Shown: piece by piece, positions 1-8,684 of the stretch
How positions within the stretch are numbered: the stretch's first letter is position 1
How the letters are laid out: every line of letters starts with the position of its first letter
DNA from: Chrysophaeum taylorii
Lineage: Eukaryota > Sar > Pelagophyceae > Pelagomonadales > Pelagomonadaceae
Direction of reading: 5' to 3'
NCBI GenBank assembly: GCA_029834535.1
Contig: JAQMWT010000143.1
Span: forward strand, 1-42,984
DNA length: 42,984 bases
Translations under genes and position numbers: made by a program
Notes under the pieces: generated by a model
The model's input: only the letters and a program-made list of their open reading frames with translations
Databases searched by the model: none
Told to the model about the DNA's origin: nothing

Positions 1-961
1 CACTTGAGTATGTTTAAGGGTGTCATGAATTTGGATGGTTAGCCAACTTGGATTAAACACGTTTTTAAATGCTAGTTGTTGATTAGGTGGGAAGTTGGCA
101 AAGTAGTGTATCATGGCGGTAACGTCTCGGAAGAAGTTGCGTAAGTTGATGAGAAACATCGTTACAAAGCGTTCGATAGCACGTTAAGTAGCTCCTCAGG
201 ATTGGTCACTACGCAGGTTTTATCTTCCACAGAATTGTAACAAAGACCAAGCTGCTACAAGAATCCCCCTCAAGATTTACACTCGAAATGAGGGCAGCTG
301 CAGTAAGAGCATGGTGTTAGCGTCAGGTTGACGAGAATTTTAGAAGCATCAACGTTACGGGATGTTGCAGTCTGCACGATTGGCCCTCTTTGAGCTGCTT
401 GTTAATAGCAATGGACTTCCAAGACGGAGGATTCGGCTCGATGTGGGCAGCGGATCATTAATAACAAGAGCGTTGGAAGGGTTGCTGATTATTGCGAATT
501 CCACAAACTCTGTCTGTTGAGCTTCCGCAAGCAGCTGCTGCAAAGACTTAAGCCAACACTGAGGATCCTTATGCGTGGGATGAGAAAGTTCGGCGGGGAT
601 GCACCAAGGGCGGATGTGTGCCTGACATCATCGCAAGTACGTCAAACTTGCATGTTTGAGCAGGAAATACTCAGACTTGCTGTTTGCGATTTAGACGGTT
701 GTGGGCAGTTGCCTTGGGTGCCTTGGGCGTAACGGGCGTAGATTGATGTCCTTGAGCCACCGACAAATAGGTTCGATGTTTCCGATTAGGGGAACTAGTC
801 GGTGCAGCGCTTGGAGTTAGAGCATTACAAGGTGGGGATAGTGACAGTGCACCACCACGACCACGGTTCAGGGTAGAATGGCGCCGGCTCGCAGCATCTT
901 TGTTTTTAGTGGGATTCATCGTAAAAATAATATCCACATCACATCTTCCATTGCATTTCAC
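1..961 (-). other. Decayed unrecognised ORF region downstream of Copia L
   Basis: The minus strand carries coding-like fragments in several frames: an ATG at 961 starts a basic, Ser/Pro/Asn-rich 96-residue stretch, then come fragments near 355-543 and 1-200 (the last includes a hydrophobic, helix-like run around 'LINLRNFFRDV'). The first ATG lies only 75 bp after the RNase H stop of Copia L. I do not recognise the protein. It could be the start of a gag from another LTR element placed head-to-tail, or an extra ORF downstream of pol. No LTR matching the one at 11.8-12.4 kb is visible here, so Copia L seems to lack its 3' LTR in this window. Confidence 0.35.
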
Positions 962-1035
962 ATTTTAGCGAGCCAGTATTCCTTTGCATAGCAGGGTTAG
1001 TTTAAAGTCATTTTGGACATAATGAAGGGTAAGAA

Positions 1036-1712
1036 TTAACCATCTTGTCGAGCTATGGGTTGTTGTAAGCCAACTAACGTGCGAAATCTGCTGGAGAGCG
1101 GAGCTCCAAAGGGTTTAGTAAATCGATCGGCGATATTTTGGGTACCGGAAACATGATGTAGGACGTATACGTTTTAACTGTACGTAGTCGCGAATACGGA
1201 ACCAGCGTGTGCTTATAGCTTTGGCCTTAGTAGCACTGTCGGGATTGTTGGAAAGATGAATAGCAGAGGCAGAGTCTCCCAGTATAGGACTGTTACGTAT
1301 GAACGACATGTCCGATGCGAAGGGATTGTCCTGAGCATCATAATCTAGTAGCAAGTCTTTCCCTGGAGGTTGGCGGAGATAGAAGTGAGGATTTATAGCG
1401 AAAGCCATTTCTGTTAGCAATTTGCGTAACCAGACCACATCATCGGCGCACATATTAAGGGCGATAAGTTCACTCTCATGCGTAGGAGTAGCTGTGATAG
1501 GCTGCAACTTAGACTTCCAAGTGATGAGAGAACCAAACAAAGATAGCGTAACCGGCTGTAGATTTGCGGTCTTGTTCATAAGAGGGTGCATTATCGGCAT
1601 CGACGAACGCGACCAATGGATCAAAATTACCGGAATTAATTTTTTCTTTAGTGTAGTCCATGATGGTGGCCATGTCGGTACGATTACCGATAAGAAGTCG
1701 AAGATGGTCCAT
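1036..1712 (-). pseudogene. Copia RNase H domain (copy L)
   Basis: Removes the RNA strand of the RNA/DNA hybrid during reverse transcription. Visible in order: 'DRKSTAGYAIF', 'ITWKSKLQPI', 'THESELIALN', 'WLRKLL', 'GDSASAIHLSNNPD' and the C-terminal 'VSGTQNIADRFTKPFG'. These match the Copia RNase H landmarks, including the T-x-E-S/A-E-Y-like block (here THESEL) and the I-A-D-x-x-T-K-P tail. The reading changes frame at least twice (pieces 1712-1509, 1624-1115, and the tail to the stop at 1036). It directly follows RT, as expected for Copia. The acidic residues look preserved, but the frame breaks make it a pseudogene. Confidence 0.85.
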
Positions 1713-2795
1713 TAGGAGGAGCGAAGATTACGATTTTCGGGCTTGCGCAAGTAGCGGAGCGTTCCTGTTAGTACTTGAACATGTAGAAAGGCTGGATTGT
1801 GCATTCCTCGAGAGCAACGACTAAGACTTTGTGATAGATCGGGGCGACAGGCCAATTGGACAAACGTGAGCTTGCCGAGTAGAGTGGAGAAGGTGTGAAG
1901 GATGAACTTGTCCATATCGGAAGATGGTTCTCCAGTTTTATACGTGGCTGATGGTGACATCGGTGTGGAAGTGGGACGTAACTGCATTAAAATGGGGTAC
2001 TCTTCGAACAATGCATCAAGTTTAGCCTGACAGTCCAGTGATATAGAACCATCAGTTGTACGCGTTATGCGCATGCCTAAGAGAGTATGGACTTCCTCGA
2101 AGGTGTCGACTGAGTATTCCTTTTTCAGGGCTTGCTGGAACTCACGACGTAGAGTTTCCGAAGTGCAAGTAATGACGACGTCGTCTACTGAGAGCGTGCA
2201 AATTAGAAATGTAGCGTCAGCTTGGACTTTAGCGTAAATGCATGTGTCTGTTCGAAATCGTGTATAGCCTAATGAATCAAAGAAGCCGTGTGGTTTGATT
2301 CCAAAGAGCAGGGCTCTGACGTAATCCATAGAGAGATTTAAGTAGCTTTGGGAGACGACGGCCTTGGTATTTATTATCTTCGGGATCGAGAAGGTAAATG
2401 CCTTGTGGCAGTTTGACATAGACATGAGAATCGATGGGAGCTTGAACAAAAGCGTTAGGGACGTCGACATGGTAGACGGGAAGTCGCAGATGAGCTGCTA
2501 GCGCCAGAACACAACGGATGCCAGTAAGCTGTGCCATAGGGCTGAATGTGTTGAAAAAATCGGTGCCCAGAGAGGCTAAGAATCCTCGTAGGACCAGGCG
2601 TGCTTTATGTTCGATGTACTGACCAGCAACGTTGGTTTTTATACGTAGGACGAGGCGGGTGTCAATAGGCTTTGAGTTGACCATTGGCAGCGCTTGTTTA
2701 AAGTAGCCAAACTTAACAATATCAAAAATCTCCTTGGAGATGGCAGCAACATAAGCTTTGCGATCAGCGTCTGAGAGACCTTTGGGACAGTTCAA
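1712..2795 (-). pseudogene. Copia reverse transcriptase domain (copy L)
   Basis: RNA-dependent DNA polymerase of a Copia element. Landmarks in order: 'EHKARLVLRGFLASLGTDFF' (Copia K-A-R-L-V block), 'HVDVPNAFVQAP' with the first catalytic Asp, 'VKLPQGI', 'LKSLYGLRQSPALW', and 'LSVDDVVI' for the second Asp pair, then 'LLGMRI'. The usual Tyr of Y-V-D-D is Ser here; both Asp remain. Two overlapping frames (2795-2277 and 2470-1712) show a frameshift near 2.3-2.45 kb. It lies between the integrase/linker and RNase H. Confidence 0.88.
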
Positions 2796-4400
2796 CTCAT
2801 ATTCATCAATTTTGATGTCTTTGGCTTGGCTTGAATCTTGTATTCGTCCAAACCAACCGTGCTGGGGTCATGAGTCGTCACCAGATGAGTAATTGTGTAA
2901 GAAGCGACATTATCGTGCAGATGAGCGTGATCGGGATCTTCGACGAGTTGAACAACGAGTAGAGGAGCATCACCAAGGTGGGCCTCAATGTAACGCGATT
3001 GCACGGTGATATAGTCTTCGATGGCGGAGAGATGAGGCTCGGAGGCACCATAAGAAGCGCCATTATGATCCAAAATGGAGTGGGGCGTGAACAAAGCATA
3101 AACATATTGAGCGGGAGGAACTTGAAAGGCGTGAGCATGTTCAGAAATTAAATGGACGAGAGCTTGAGGGAGGTGAAAGTCTGCAAGGTGGGCGTCGTCG
3201 CAGAAGTGAACATGAGGAGCATCAGGCGATGGGTGGCTATGGCTCCTATGACACATAACTGAAGAGGACTGTGATATCGCTTGGTGCACATGGTGATGAA
3301 GGGATGGTGTAAATTCCCCCTCTGGAGGTATAGTCGTCCAGTGGATGCCATGAGCAAGATGAGGGGAGTGGAGGGTGGGGTCGCAGAAGGTTATGTACTG
3401 CTTGGAGAGGTCATACTTGAAGTCGGCAAGCGCACCACCGGCTTGTTTATAAGCGGCAACAGTAGGCGAGGCAATACGAGTAAGAACATCCTTGAGATTG
3501 GTTTTGCGACGAGGCTGAGGGTGATGAGGACCACGGGTGAGACGGAAGACATCCTGGGAATAGAGAGACCGATATGATGGTAAAAGTGGCAAAGTGTCGG
3601 GAGACACGTCAGATGTAGGTGTGGTGGCGGAAGTAGCGGGCGCAGGAGCAGCTGGAGCACATGCGGGAGCGGGAGAGGGGGCGTGGAGATGAGAAGAAGG
3701 AGTCCGCCTCTCATGGTCGGGGTTGGTAGGCATAGCATTCCCCCTCTGCGTCGCATCATTCGGGGTGCTGTAAACAGAGAAGGGAATGTCGGGTGAAGGT
3801 GTGGGAGATGGATGCTGTTCATAATCAGGAGGAAATTTAGAAATAAGATGAGGAAAAGTCAGTTTAGAGGAAACACGGACTTGACCGTTTTCAGGATTAA
3901 GGACAACATCGGCTAAATGATTGACATGGGGTGTTATTAAAGGGTTTATAACGTTAGCACCACATAAGTAGATGTAGGGACGACATCGGGGTTCATATTT
4001 ATGAAATTCGTTAGGTTCCAAATGCAGATAACAAACAGAACCAAAAGGTTTGAGGTAGTCCTGTTGGGGAACATTACATTGGTCTAATAAAACTTGTTGG
4101 GGGCTTAGGACTTTATTGTAAATACGTTCGAGGGAAACATTAGGGAGGAGATTATACGATTGGATGGCATGTATAACAGCCCACGGGTAGTGTGGTGCCG
4201 GATCTGTTAGGGGGTGACCTTTATAGGATACATTAAGCATTTGCCGGAGTCGTGTAGACGCGGCAGTGGCCATGTGACCAACAGCGGCTTCTACTTCATG
4301 ATTAAAGACATGTAAGTAAGGGGGGAACGCAGACATGTTAATACCATGTTCCGCACGAAAGGGGGTTGTTACATGTTGAGATAAATAGGGTTTGAAGGAG
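2792..4400 (-). pseudogene. Copia integrase C-terminal half and IN-RT linker (copy L)
   Basis: The end of the integrase core is seen as 'PPYLHVFNHEVEAAVG', equivalent to the Copia P-x-x-P-Q-x-N-G-x-x-E block carrying the catalytic Glu. It is followed by 'PWAVIHAIQSYNLLP' and 'LKPFGSVCYLHLEPNEFHKY', which match the Copia N-R-L-P and L-R-x-F-G-C-x-A-Y-V blocks. A long Pro/Ser/His-rich linker (about 350 residues) then leads to RT. The track is open for 568 codons down to 2792, unusually intact for this copy. The first part of the integrase lies beyond the Gypsy-like insertion, at 6828-7260; leaving out 4401-6831 (the element plus one copy of the duplication) restores one reading frame. Confidence 0.85.
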
Positions 4401-4634
4401 TGTGGCAGTAACGCCCATTCCCCCACTTGCCTGCCTGCCACCTGACTTACCCTAATTGTTGCCCTGGTATTGACCTTGCATTTATGGGGGGGTGTCATCT
4501 TGACACCTTCACCTGCGCTTCCACTGGACCCAATGTACCGGGCATTTGTATTGCTTTCTTGTTGTTTCCTTGAAATCTTATAATAACTACTAATCGACAG
4601 ATGTTTGTCTGTTTGTCTGTCTGTCTGTCCCTCG

Positions 4635-5245
4635 ATTTAGGGTAAGGATCAGGTAGGCGCGAGAGCCAGACAGTGATCCTCCAAACCGTCTACGGCGACC
4701 TCGCAGACTATTTCCACGACCCGCGGCGGCTCTTTCAGCGCGCCATTCTCACGACCCGTCGAAACGATGTTGTCGATGCTGACAACGCGCGCATGACCGC
4801 GGCCTTTTTTTCCCGGAGACGAGGCGTCGGAGTTCTTTTCGGCTGACTAGGCTGGGTCGGAAGACGACGCCTCGCTCTTTACAGTAGAGTTTTCAACTCC
4901 CCGACAACCAACGGCATGCTGACTTTGATCGCGAGCTTAATGTCTTCGCAACCTCGACCCGTCGCATGGCCACTGCAACGGTACCAGATACATGATCGAT
5001 CGTGTCGTTGTCACCGAGGCTCCTCCAACCTGTATCGCTTAAGGCCCGCCTACGCCAAACGATCAACAAGAGCCAGGGCCAGACGCCCCGCGAGGTCGGC
5101 GTCCTCTTTCCCAAGCCCGTCTTCTGCCACGTCCAGCTCTACGTGGCTCTCTGTCGATCGGCAACCCCGAGGATATACTCATCTGGGTCGACGACTCCAC
5201 CCTACCCCACACGTGCTGCGCAATACCGATAAGCCCCCTACCGGC
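4635..5245 (+). pseudogene. Helitron/PIF1-family helicase C-terminal fragment (copy 1)
   Basis: A broken fragment of the helicase half of a Helitron Rep-helicase. Two blocks are recognisable: 'LFQRAILTTRRNDVVDADN', matching the R-A-I-L-x-P-x-N-x-x-V-D-x-x-N block, and later 'TINKSQGQTPREVGV' plus 'PVFCHVQLYVALCR', matching the T-I-N-K-S-Q-G-Q-T and S-H-G-Q-L-Y-V-A-L-S-R helicase motifs V/VI. The blocks are in different frames. The Rep nuclease and the helicase Walker A region are absent. The same fragment occurs in all three copies, so it was captured once, in an ancestor. Confidence 0.82.
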
Positions 5246-5264
5246 GTCTACACGCGCACTATAG

Positions 5265-5560
5265 GTGAACTTACTGGGACCACGTGAACTTACTGGGGTT
5301 TGAGATTGGGACTAGGTGAACTGAGTGACCAGGTGAACATACTGGGGTTTTTAGAGTAAAGTTTTTAGAGTAAACTCAAAGGTTGACGGCGCGTGCGGAT
5401 CGGAGCAGCTTAGATTGGCGGAGGCGAGAGCGACGAGCTCAAAGGAGTGGGTGTGTGCTAGGTGAACTTCCTGACCAGGTGAACTTATATGAAACTTACT
5501 GGGACCAGGTGAACTTACTGGGGTTAGAGATTGGGACTTGGTGAACTTACTGGCCTGCAC
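5265..5560 (+). repeat. Degenerate short repeats at the Helitron 3' end (copy 1)
   Basis: Repeats of a core AGGTGAACTTACTGGG alternating with spacers such as GTTTGAGATTGGGACT or ACC. The same array type ends the copies at about 36630-36960 (plus) and 22520-22880 (minus). Unit order differs between copies, as expected for an unstable minisatellite. Possibly a replication or transposase recognition region; this is inference. Confidence 0.75.
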
Positions 5561-5721
5561 TTGTTACCCTCAATTAAATGTTCGACAGCATGGCGTGAGC
5601 GGAGTGTGAGCGCTTGGTTGGACGTGTGGTGGAACCACCCGTGGTTCAGGACAGTTGAGCGGTCACGTTGTGACCGACGGTTAGGCGGAGAGGGGCGGGT
5701 GAGTTGAGTTTCCACCACAGG

Positions 5722-5737
5722 TGGTCTCAGAAACGGG
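5722..5737 (+). promoter_or_regulatory. Candidate primer binding site of the Gypsy-like element
   Basis: TGGTCTCAGAAACGGG starts 2 bp after the 5' LTR. TGG is complementary to the CCA end of a tRNA, and the spacing is typical for LTR elements. The tRNA species cannot be named from the sequence alone. Confidence 0.55.
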
Positions 5738-6189
5738 AACTGATAGTTTCCGGGGTTGTTGTTACGCGAATCCCGGACTGTCAGTCTCCCGCGCTCGGCG
5801 GCGAATCGGTGTTCAGGCTTTGAGCGAGTGCGAAGCCGACGTGTTGGTAGGCGGTTTCGAAGGATCGGAAGAGCGACTGAGGCTCTTTACGTGAATCGGA
5901 ATAAACGGTTGACGGATTACTACTCGAACGTCGAGCGGATTTTTGTGCGTCTCAAGACAAAAAGCGAGCCCAGGAGACCACCCACAGTCTCCAAAAAGAG
6001 GCAGAAAGAAGGCCGGAGAGACCAACCATAGTCTCGGAGACCAACCATAGTCTCTGGCGAGGCAAAAGGCTTGTGCCGTGTAAGTCCGTCGCACCGGTCA
6101 ACCGCGCGAGTCGAACAGTAGCCGGCAAATTTTGCTGCTCGACGAGAAGTTTTTGTGTTCGAGATAGCCGTTGATATCCGAGAGAAACC
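5738..6189 (+). other. Internal region of the Gypsy-like element, no intact gene
   Basis: A short open stretch (5756-6031 plus) gives a basic, gag-like peptide with no recognisable domain. Three near-identical units of GGAGACCAACCATAGTCTC lie at 5973-5992 (variant), 6016-6035 and 6036-6054; each can pair GAGAC with GTCTC as a small hairpin. Possibly packaging or leader RNA structure, which is inference. Confidence 0.45.
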
Positions 6190-6480
6190 GCACCATGGAA
6201 ACTAGAGGAGACTGACGTTTGTTTTGCGACCGCTTCTGCTGAAGAGCGACACTTAAGACCAGAAGACAAAGACCCTGACGGAGGTAGCTTCACTCGCCTA
6301 CTAACGAATATGGACGGCTGTGAACCTTGTGCCTGACTTTCGCCTGAATGAAATTGATGTCCTCGTCAGTAACTTCGGCCTCCGCAGCAACAAAGTTCCT
6401 GCTGATGTAGCTCACCGAGCTTATCGTACCATTCGTGAGCGTGACCTTCGTCACCCTTTGAAGTCGAGGACGACTTCATC
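6190..6480 (+). pseudogene. Gypsy pol C-terminal tail fragment
   Basis: Contains 'DFRLNEIDVLVSNFGL', 'RSNKVPADVA' and 'RERDLRHPL'. The same tail is found on the minus strand at 29768-30124, there directly behind a Gypsy integrase C-terminal domain. In both places it ends just before a polypurine tract and LTR, so it is the end of pol (or a tail domain) of this Gypsy lineage. The frame is interrupted upstream (stop near 6300). Confidence 0.6.
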
Positions 6481-6483
6481 TCA

Positions 6484-6492
6484 AGTAGGGGG
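6484..6492 (+). promoter_or_regulatory. Polypurine tract of the Gypsy-like element
   Basis: AGTAGGGGG directly upstream of the 3' LTR that starts at 6497. The same tract precedes the LTR at 29733 on the minus strand. It would prime plus-strand DNA synthesis. Confidence 0.7.
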
Positions 6493-6496
6493 CTTA

Positions 6497-6827
6497 TGTG
6501 GCAGTAACGCCCATTCCCCCACTTGCCTGCCTGCCACCTGACTTACCCTGATTGTTGCCCTGGTATTGACCTTGCATTTATGGGGGGGTGTCATCTTGAC
6601 ACCTTCACCTGCGCTTCCACTGGACCCAATGTACCGGGCATTTGCATTGCTTTCTTGTTGTTTCCTTGAAATTACCCTCAATTAAATGTTCGACAGCATG
6701 GCGTGAGCGGAGTGTGAGCGCTTGGTTGGACGTGTGGTGGAACCACCCGTGGTTCAGGACAGTTGAGCGGTCACGTTGTGACCGACGGTTAGGCGAAGAG
6801 GGGCGGGTGAGTTGAGTTTCCACCACA
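6497..6827 (+). repeat. 3' LTR of the Gypsy-like element
   Basis: 331 bp, TGTGG...CCACA, uninterrupted, and nearly identical to the 5' LTR. Palindrome GGTGTCATCTTGACACC at 6587-6603. It is followed by the target duplication GGAG and the resumed Copia integrase. Confidence 0.88.
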
Positions 6828-7590
6828 GGAGTCACAGTAGATTTGTTTGAGTTGTACGTGAACATACGTAGAGCAGAAATTGCGGACAAACTCAAGGGCG
6901 TTACAAAATTCACTGGAGTTAGTGCTACGACAAAAGTACACTAACAAAAATTTAGAAATGAGACATTTATAAACAATATGTCAAAAGGATCCCCATTCAG
7001 AGAGAATGGATATGTAACCACCGTCACATGCCCAGGCTTCACCAGGTTGAAAATTTTTCGAATGATGGTTGCTTGGTAAGGTGATGTGGATGAGGAAAGC
7101 GTTTTTTATGAATCGTACAATCCACACCGAACTTACGGTAGGGTACGTCAGATGGGTGGTGTCCAGGACTGGCGATAACCTGAACAGCTTTTATAGCTTG
7201 AGAATCACTAGAATGGTGGATGTTGTGAAAATTGGTGGCTCGTTGTTGTGCATCTCGAAATGCAAGGGTGCCTCTGGCATAAGCTTTCTTATCGAAGGGC
7301 GCGTGCTTCTCATGGAGCTGTCTTGGCGTTATAAGAGGAATGTGTTTTTCTTTAGTAGGAAATGATGTATCTGCGGATGAGGTGTTAGAGAGGAAGACAT
7401 AAGCTACTGAATCGAGATGAAAAGATGGAAGTTCGTGGTTAGAAGCAGGATTATCACAACATGAAAGTTTTTTATTGGAGATGTAGAACATTGTAATGGA
7501 ACTCTGGTGTAATAATAAGGATTTATCTGTTGGGAATGTATTTGTGAAGAAGGTTGACCTATAGTTTTTGGTTAGAGAGGCATGGTCAGG
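6828..7590 (-). pseudogene. Copia integrase N-terminal half (copy L)
   Basis: Zinc-binding pre-integrase part: 'FHNIHHSSDSQAIKA' and 'VDCTIHKKRFPHPHH'. The F2 copy has two Cys here ('LCTDC'), while copy L keeps only one. The core then begins with 'GEAWACDGGYI' (first catalytic Asp), 'LISKFLLVYF' and 'IYCDS' (second Asp), interrupted at 6828 by the Gypsy-like element. The third acidic residue is in 'HEVEAAVG' at 4.3 kb. Between the MTase end and the zinc-binding part is a spacer of about 100 residues shared with copies R and F2. An in-frame stop near 7039 and a small frame change break it. Confidence 0.8.
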
Positions 7591-8681
7591 GTCAAACGAT
7601 GGTGATAGCGTTAATTTACGCAAGTCATAGACAAGCTGACACAAATGTTTATAAATTATATGATATGTTCCAGCTGGAATAGCATTCGCGATTATATCAC
7701 AGCATAGGTCCGGGGACAAAGACAGAAGAAGATCTCATGCAAGCAAGTGGCTTTCTTGAATTAGTCAAGAATCCCAGGCGAAAGTTAGAAATGCCCTCCA
7801 TTTCTAACTTTCGTGGGATGTTCGACTGTTTTATTAGAGTGCAGACGAAGGAACAGCATAGTTAAGGTTTCAAGCTCAGTCACAGTTAAGCGCACGGATC
7901 CTGTACAACTGAAAGTGTTGTAGGTTTTAGGTGTGGAAATGAATGGTATGTCAGGAAAGACCTGCGTCCAAGGCTCGTCGACTATTAACTTGCGACTGAT
8001 GGAATTAGCTTGGTCTGCAATGTCCAGAAAGAAAGTGACTCGTTTATTAGGCCATGAAAGCAGATCAAGATGGCCGGTGTTATATTTACGTGCAACGAGG
8101 ATCCATCTTTCTCTGGCTTGATAATCTCCACACAGATAGCATGGAAATCGGTCACATATATCCACCGTATAGTGCATCGTTGAGAAGATGAGATTAGCAA
8201 CTCGTATATGGTCTTCATACGATGCGGAGTGTGGTGGTGTCATTTCCATGAAAAGAACGAGCGGCTTTAAAAGCTCAAGTACACTTAGAGCACTTGGAAA
8301 CAAGGAATCATCCATATCACGCTCGAAGGTGGAAATGGATCTCCCATTGATTATGTTGCGATTTGTGCATGGTGATGTCAATTACACTATATCGGTGTAA
8401 TATCGTGCACGTTCAACATCCGATGCTCGATGGAGATATGTCAGAAACTTAGGTAGGGATGGGACAACTTCGATGGAATTACCAAAACGTCTTCGTAGCA
8501 TGTGCGTGATATTGTCGTCGCTCTAAACAAGAACTTTAACGTTGATGTTGATTTGCAAGTCATTAGAAGCGCAAGCCAAGAATGCAGGAGTGGACATCCC
8601 AGAGCAAAGTAGAGTTACAGTAGGTGTTCGTGGGCTAGGAGATGAAGTTGCTGTATGAAGCAATCGTGTGGTAACTTTGCG
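7590..8681 (-). pseudogene. Retrotransposon cytosine-C5 DNA methyltransferase (copy L, broken)
   Basis: Would methylate cytosine C5 in DNA using S-adenosylmethionine. Motif I 'TLLCSGMSTPAF', motif II 'VLV-stop-SDDN' (Glu codon now TAG, 8523-8525), motif IV 'LTSPCTNRN' with the Pro-Cys pair (Glu just before it is TAA, 8382-8384), motif VI 'FMEMTPPH', motif VIII 'GDYQARERWILVARK', motif X 'IIANAIPAGTY'. Compared with copy R about 690 bp are missing near 7720-7760, which removes the target-recognition region and motif IX. The upstream PR ends in UGA (8682-8684) in the same frame as this domain. Not functional. Confidence 0.85.
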
Positions 8682-8684
8682 TCA
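8682..8684 (-). promoter_or_regulatory. In-frame UGA between PR and MTase (copy L)
   Basis: Codons read GTA-TGA-CGC-AAA. PR and MTase are in the same frame on either side, and the stop sits at the same place in copies R (34069-34071) and F2 (38679-38681), always followed by C. Candidate readthrough stop that would set the Gag-PR to full polyprotein ratio. Confidence 0.6.

Larger units (their letters stand above)
4576..5563 (+). mobile_element. Helitron-like element, copy 1 (988 bp)
   Basis: It starts TC (TCTTATAATAACTACTAATC) and ends CTGCACTTG, inserted between A and T with no target duplication, as shown by comparing the 5' LTR with the uninterrupted 3' LTR. Layout: 5' end, a (GTCT/GTTT) microsatellite at about 4605-4630, a decayed fragment of a Helitron/PIF1-type helicase (about 4635-5245), then about 300 bp of short degenerate repeats around AGGTGAACTTACTGG. 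The 3' end reads CTTG, not the classic CTRR, and I see no clear 3' hairpin. Two more copies with the same ends lie at 22516-23571 and 35924-36966. It is non-autonomous. Confidence 0.8.
4401..5719 (+). repeat. 5' LTR of the Gypsy-like element, split by a Helitron-like insertion
   Basis: The LTR is 4401-4575 joined to 5564-5719 (175 + 156 = 331 bp), the same length as the 3' LTR. It contains the palindrome GGTGTCATCTTGACACC at 4491-4507. The break falls between A4575 and T5564, the A^T target typical of Helitrons. Confidence 0.88.
4401..6827 (+). mobile_element. Gypsy-like, internally deleted LTR retrotransposon
   Basis: A 2,427-bp element inserted in the integrase of Copia L. Its LTRs begin TGTGG and end CCACA (5-bp terminal inverted repeat). 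The flanks carry a 4-bp target duplication GGAG (4397-4400 and 6828-6831). Apart from the Helitron-like insertion, the two LTRs match at all but about three positions and are 331 bp each, so insertion is recent. A primer binding site candidate follows the 5' LTR, and a polypurine tract precedes the 3' LTR. Only about 780 bp of internal sequence remains, ending in a Gypsy pol C-terminal fragment that is also present at 29.8 kb. It is therefore non-autonomous. Confidence 0.85.

Noticed and set aside
5265..5560. CRISPR-like array (regular short repeats)
   Set aside because: Units are degenerate, spacers are themselves repeats, and the array belongs to Helitron 3' ends in a eukaryotic context.
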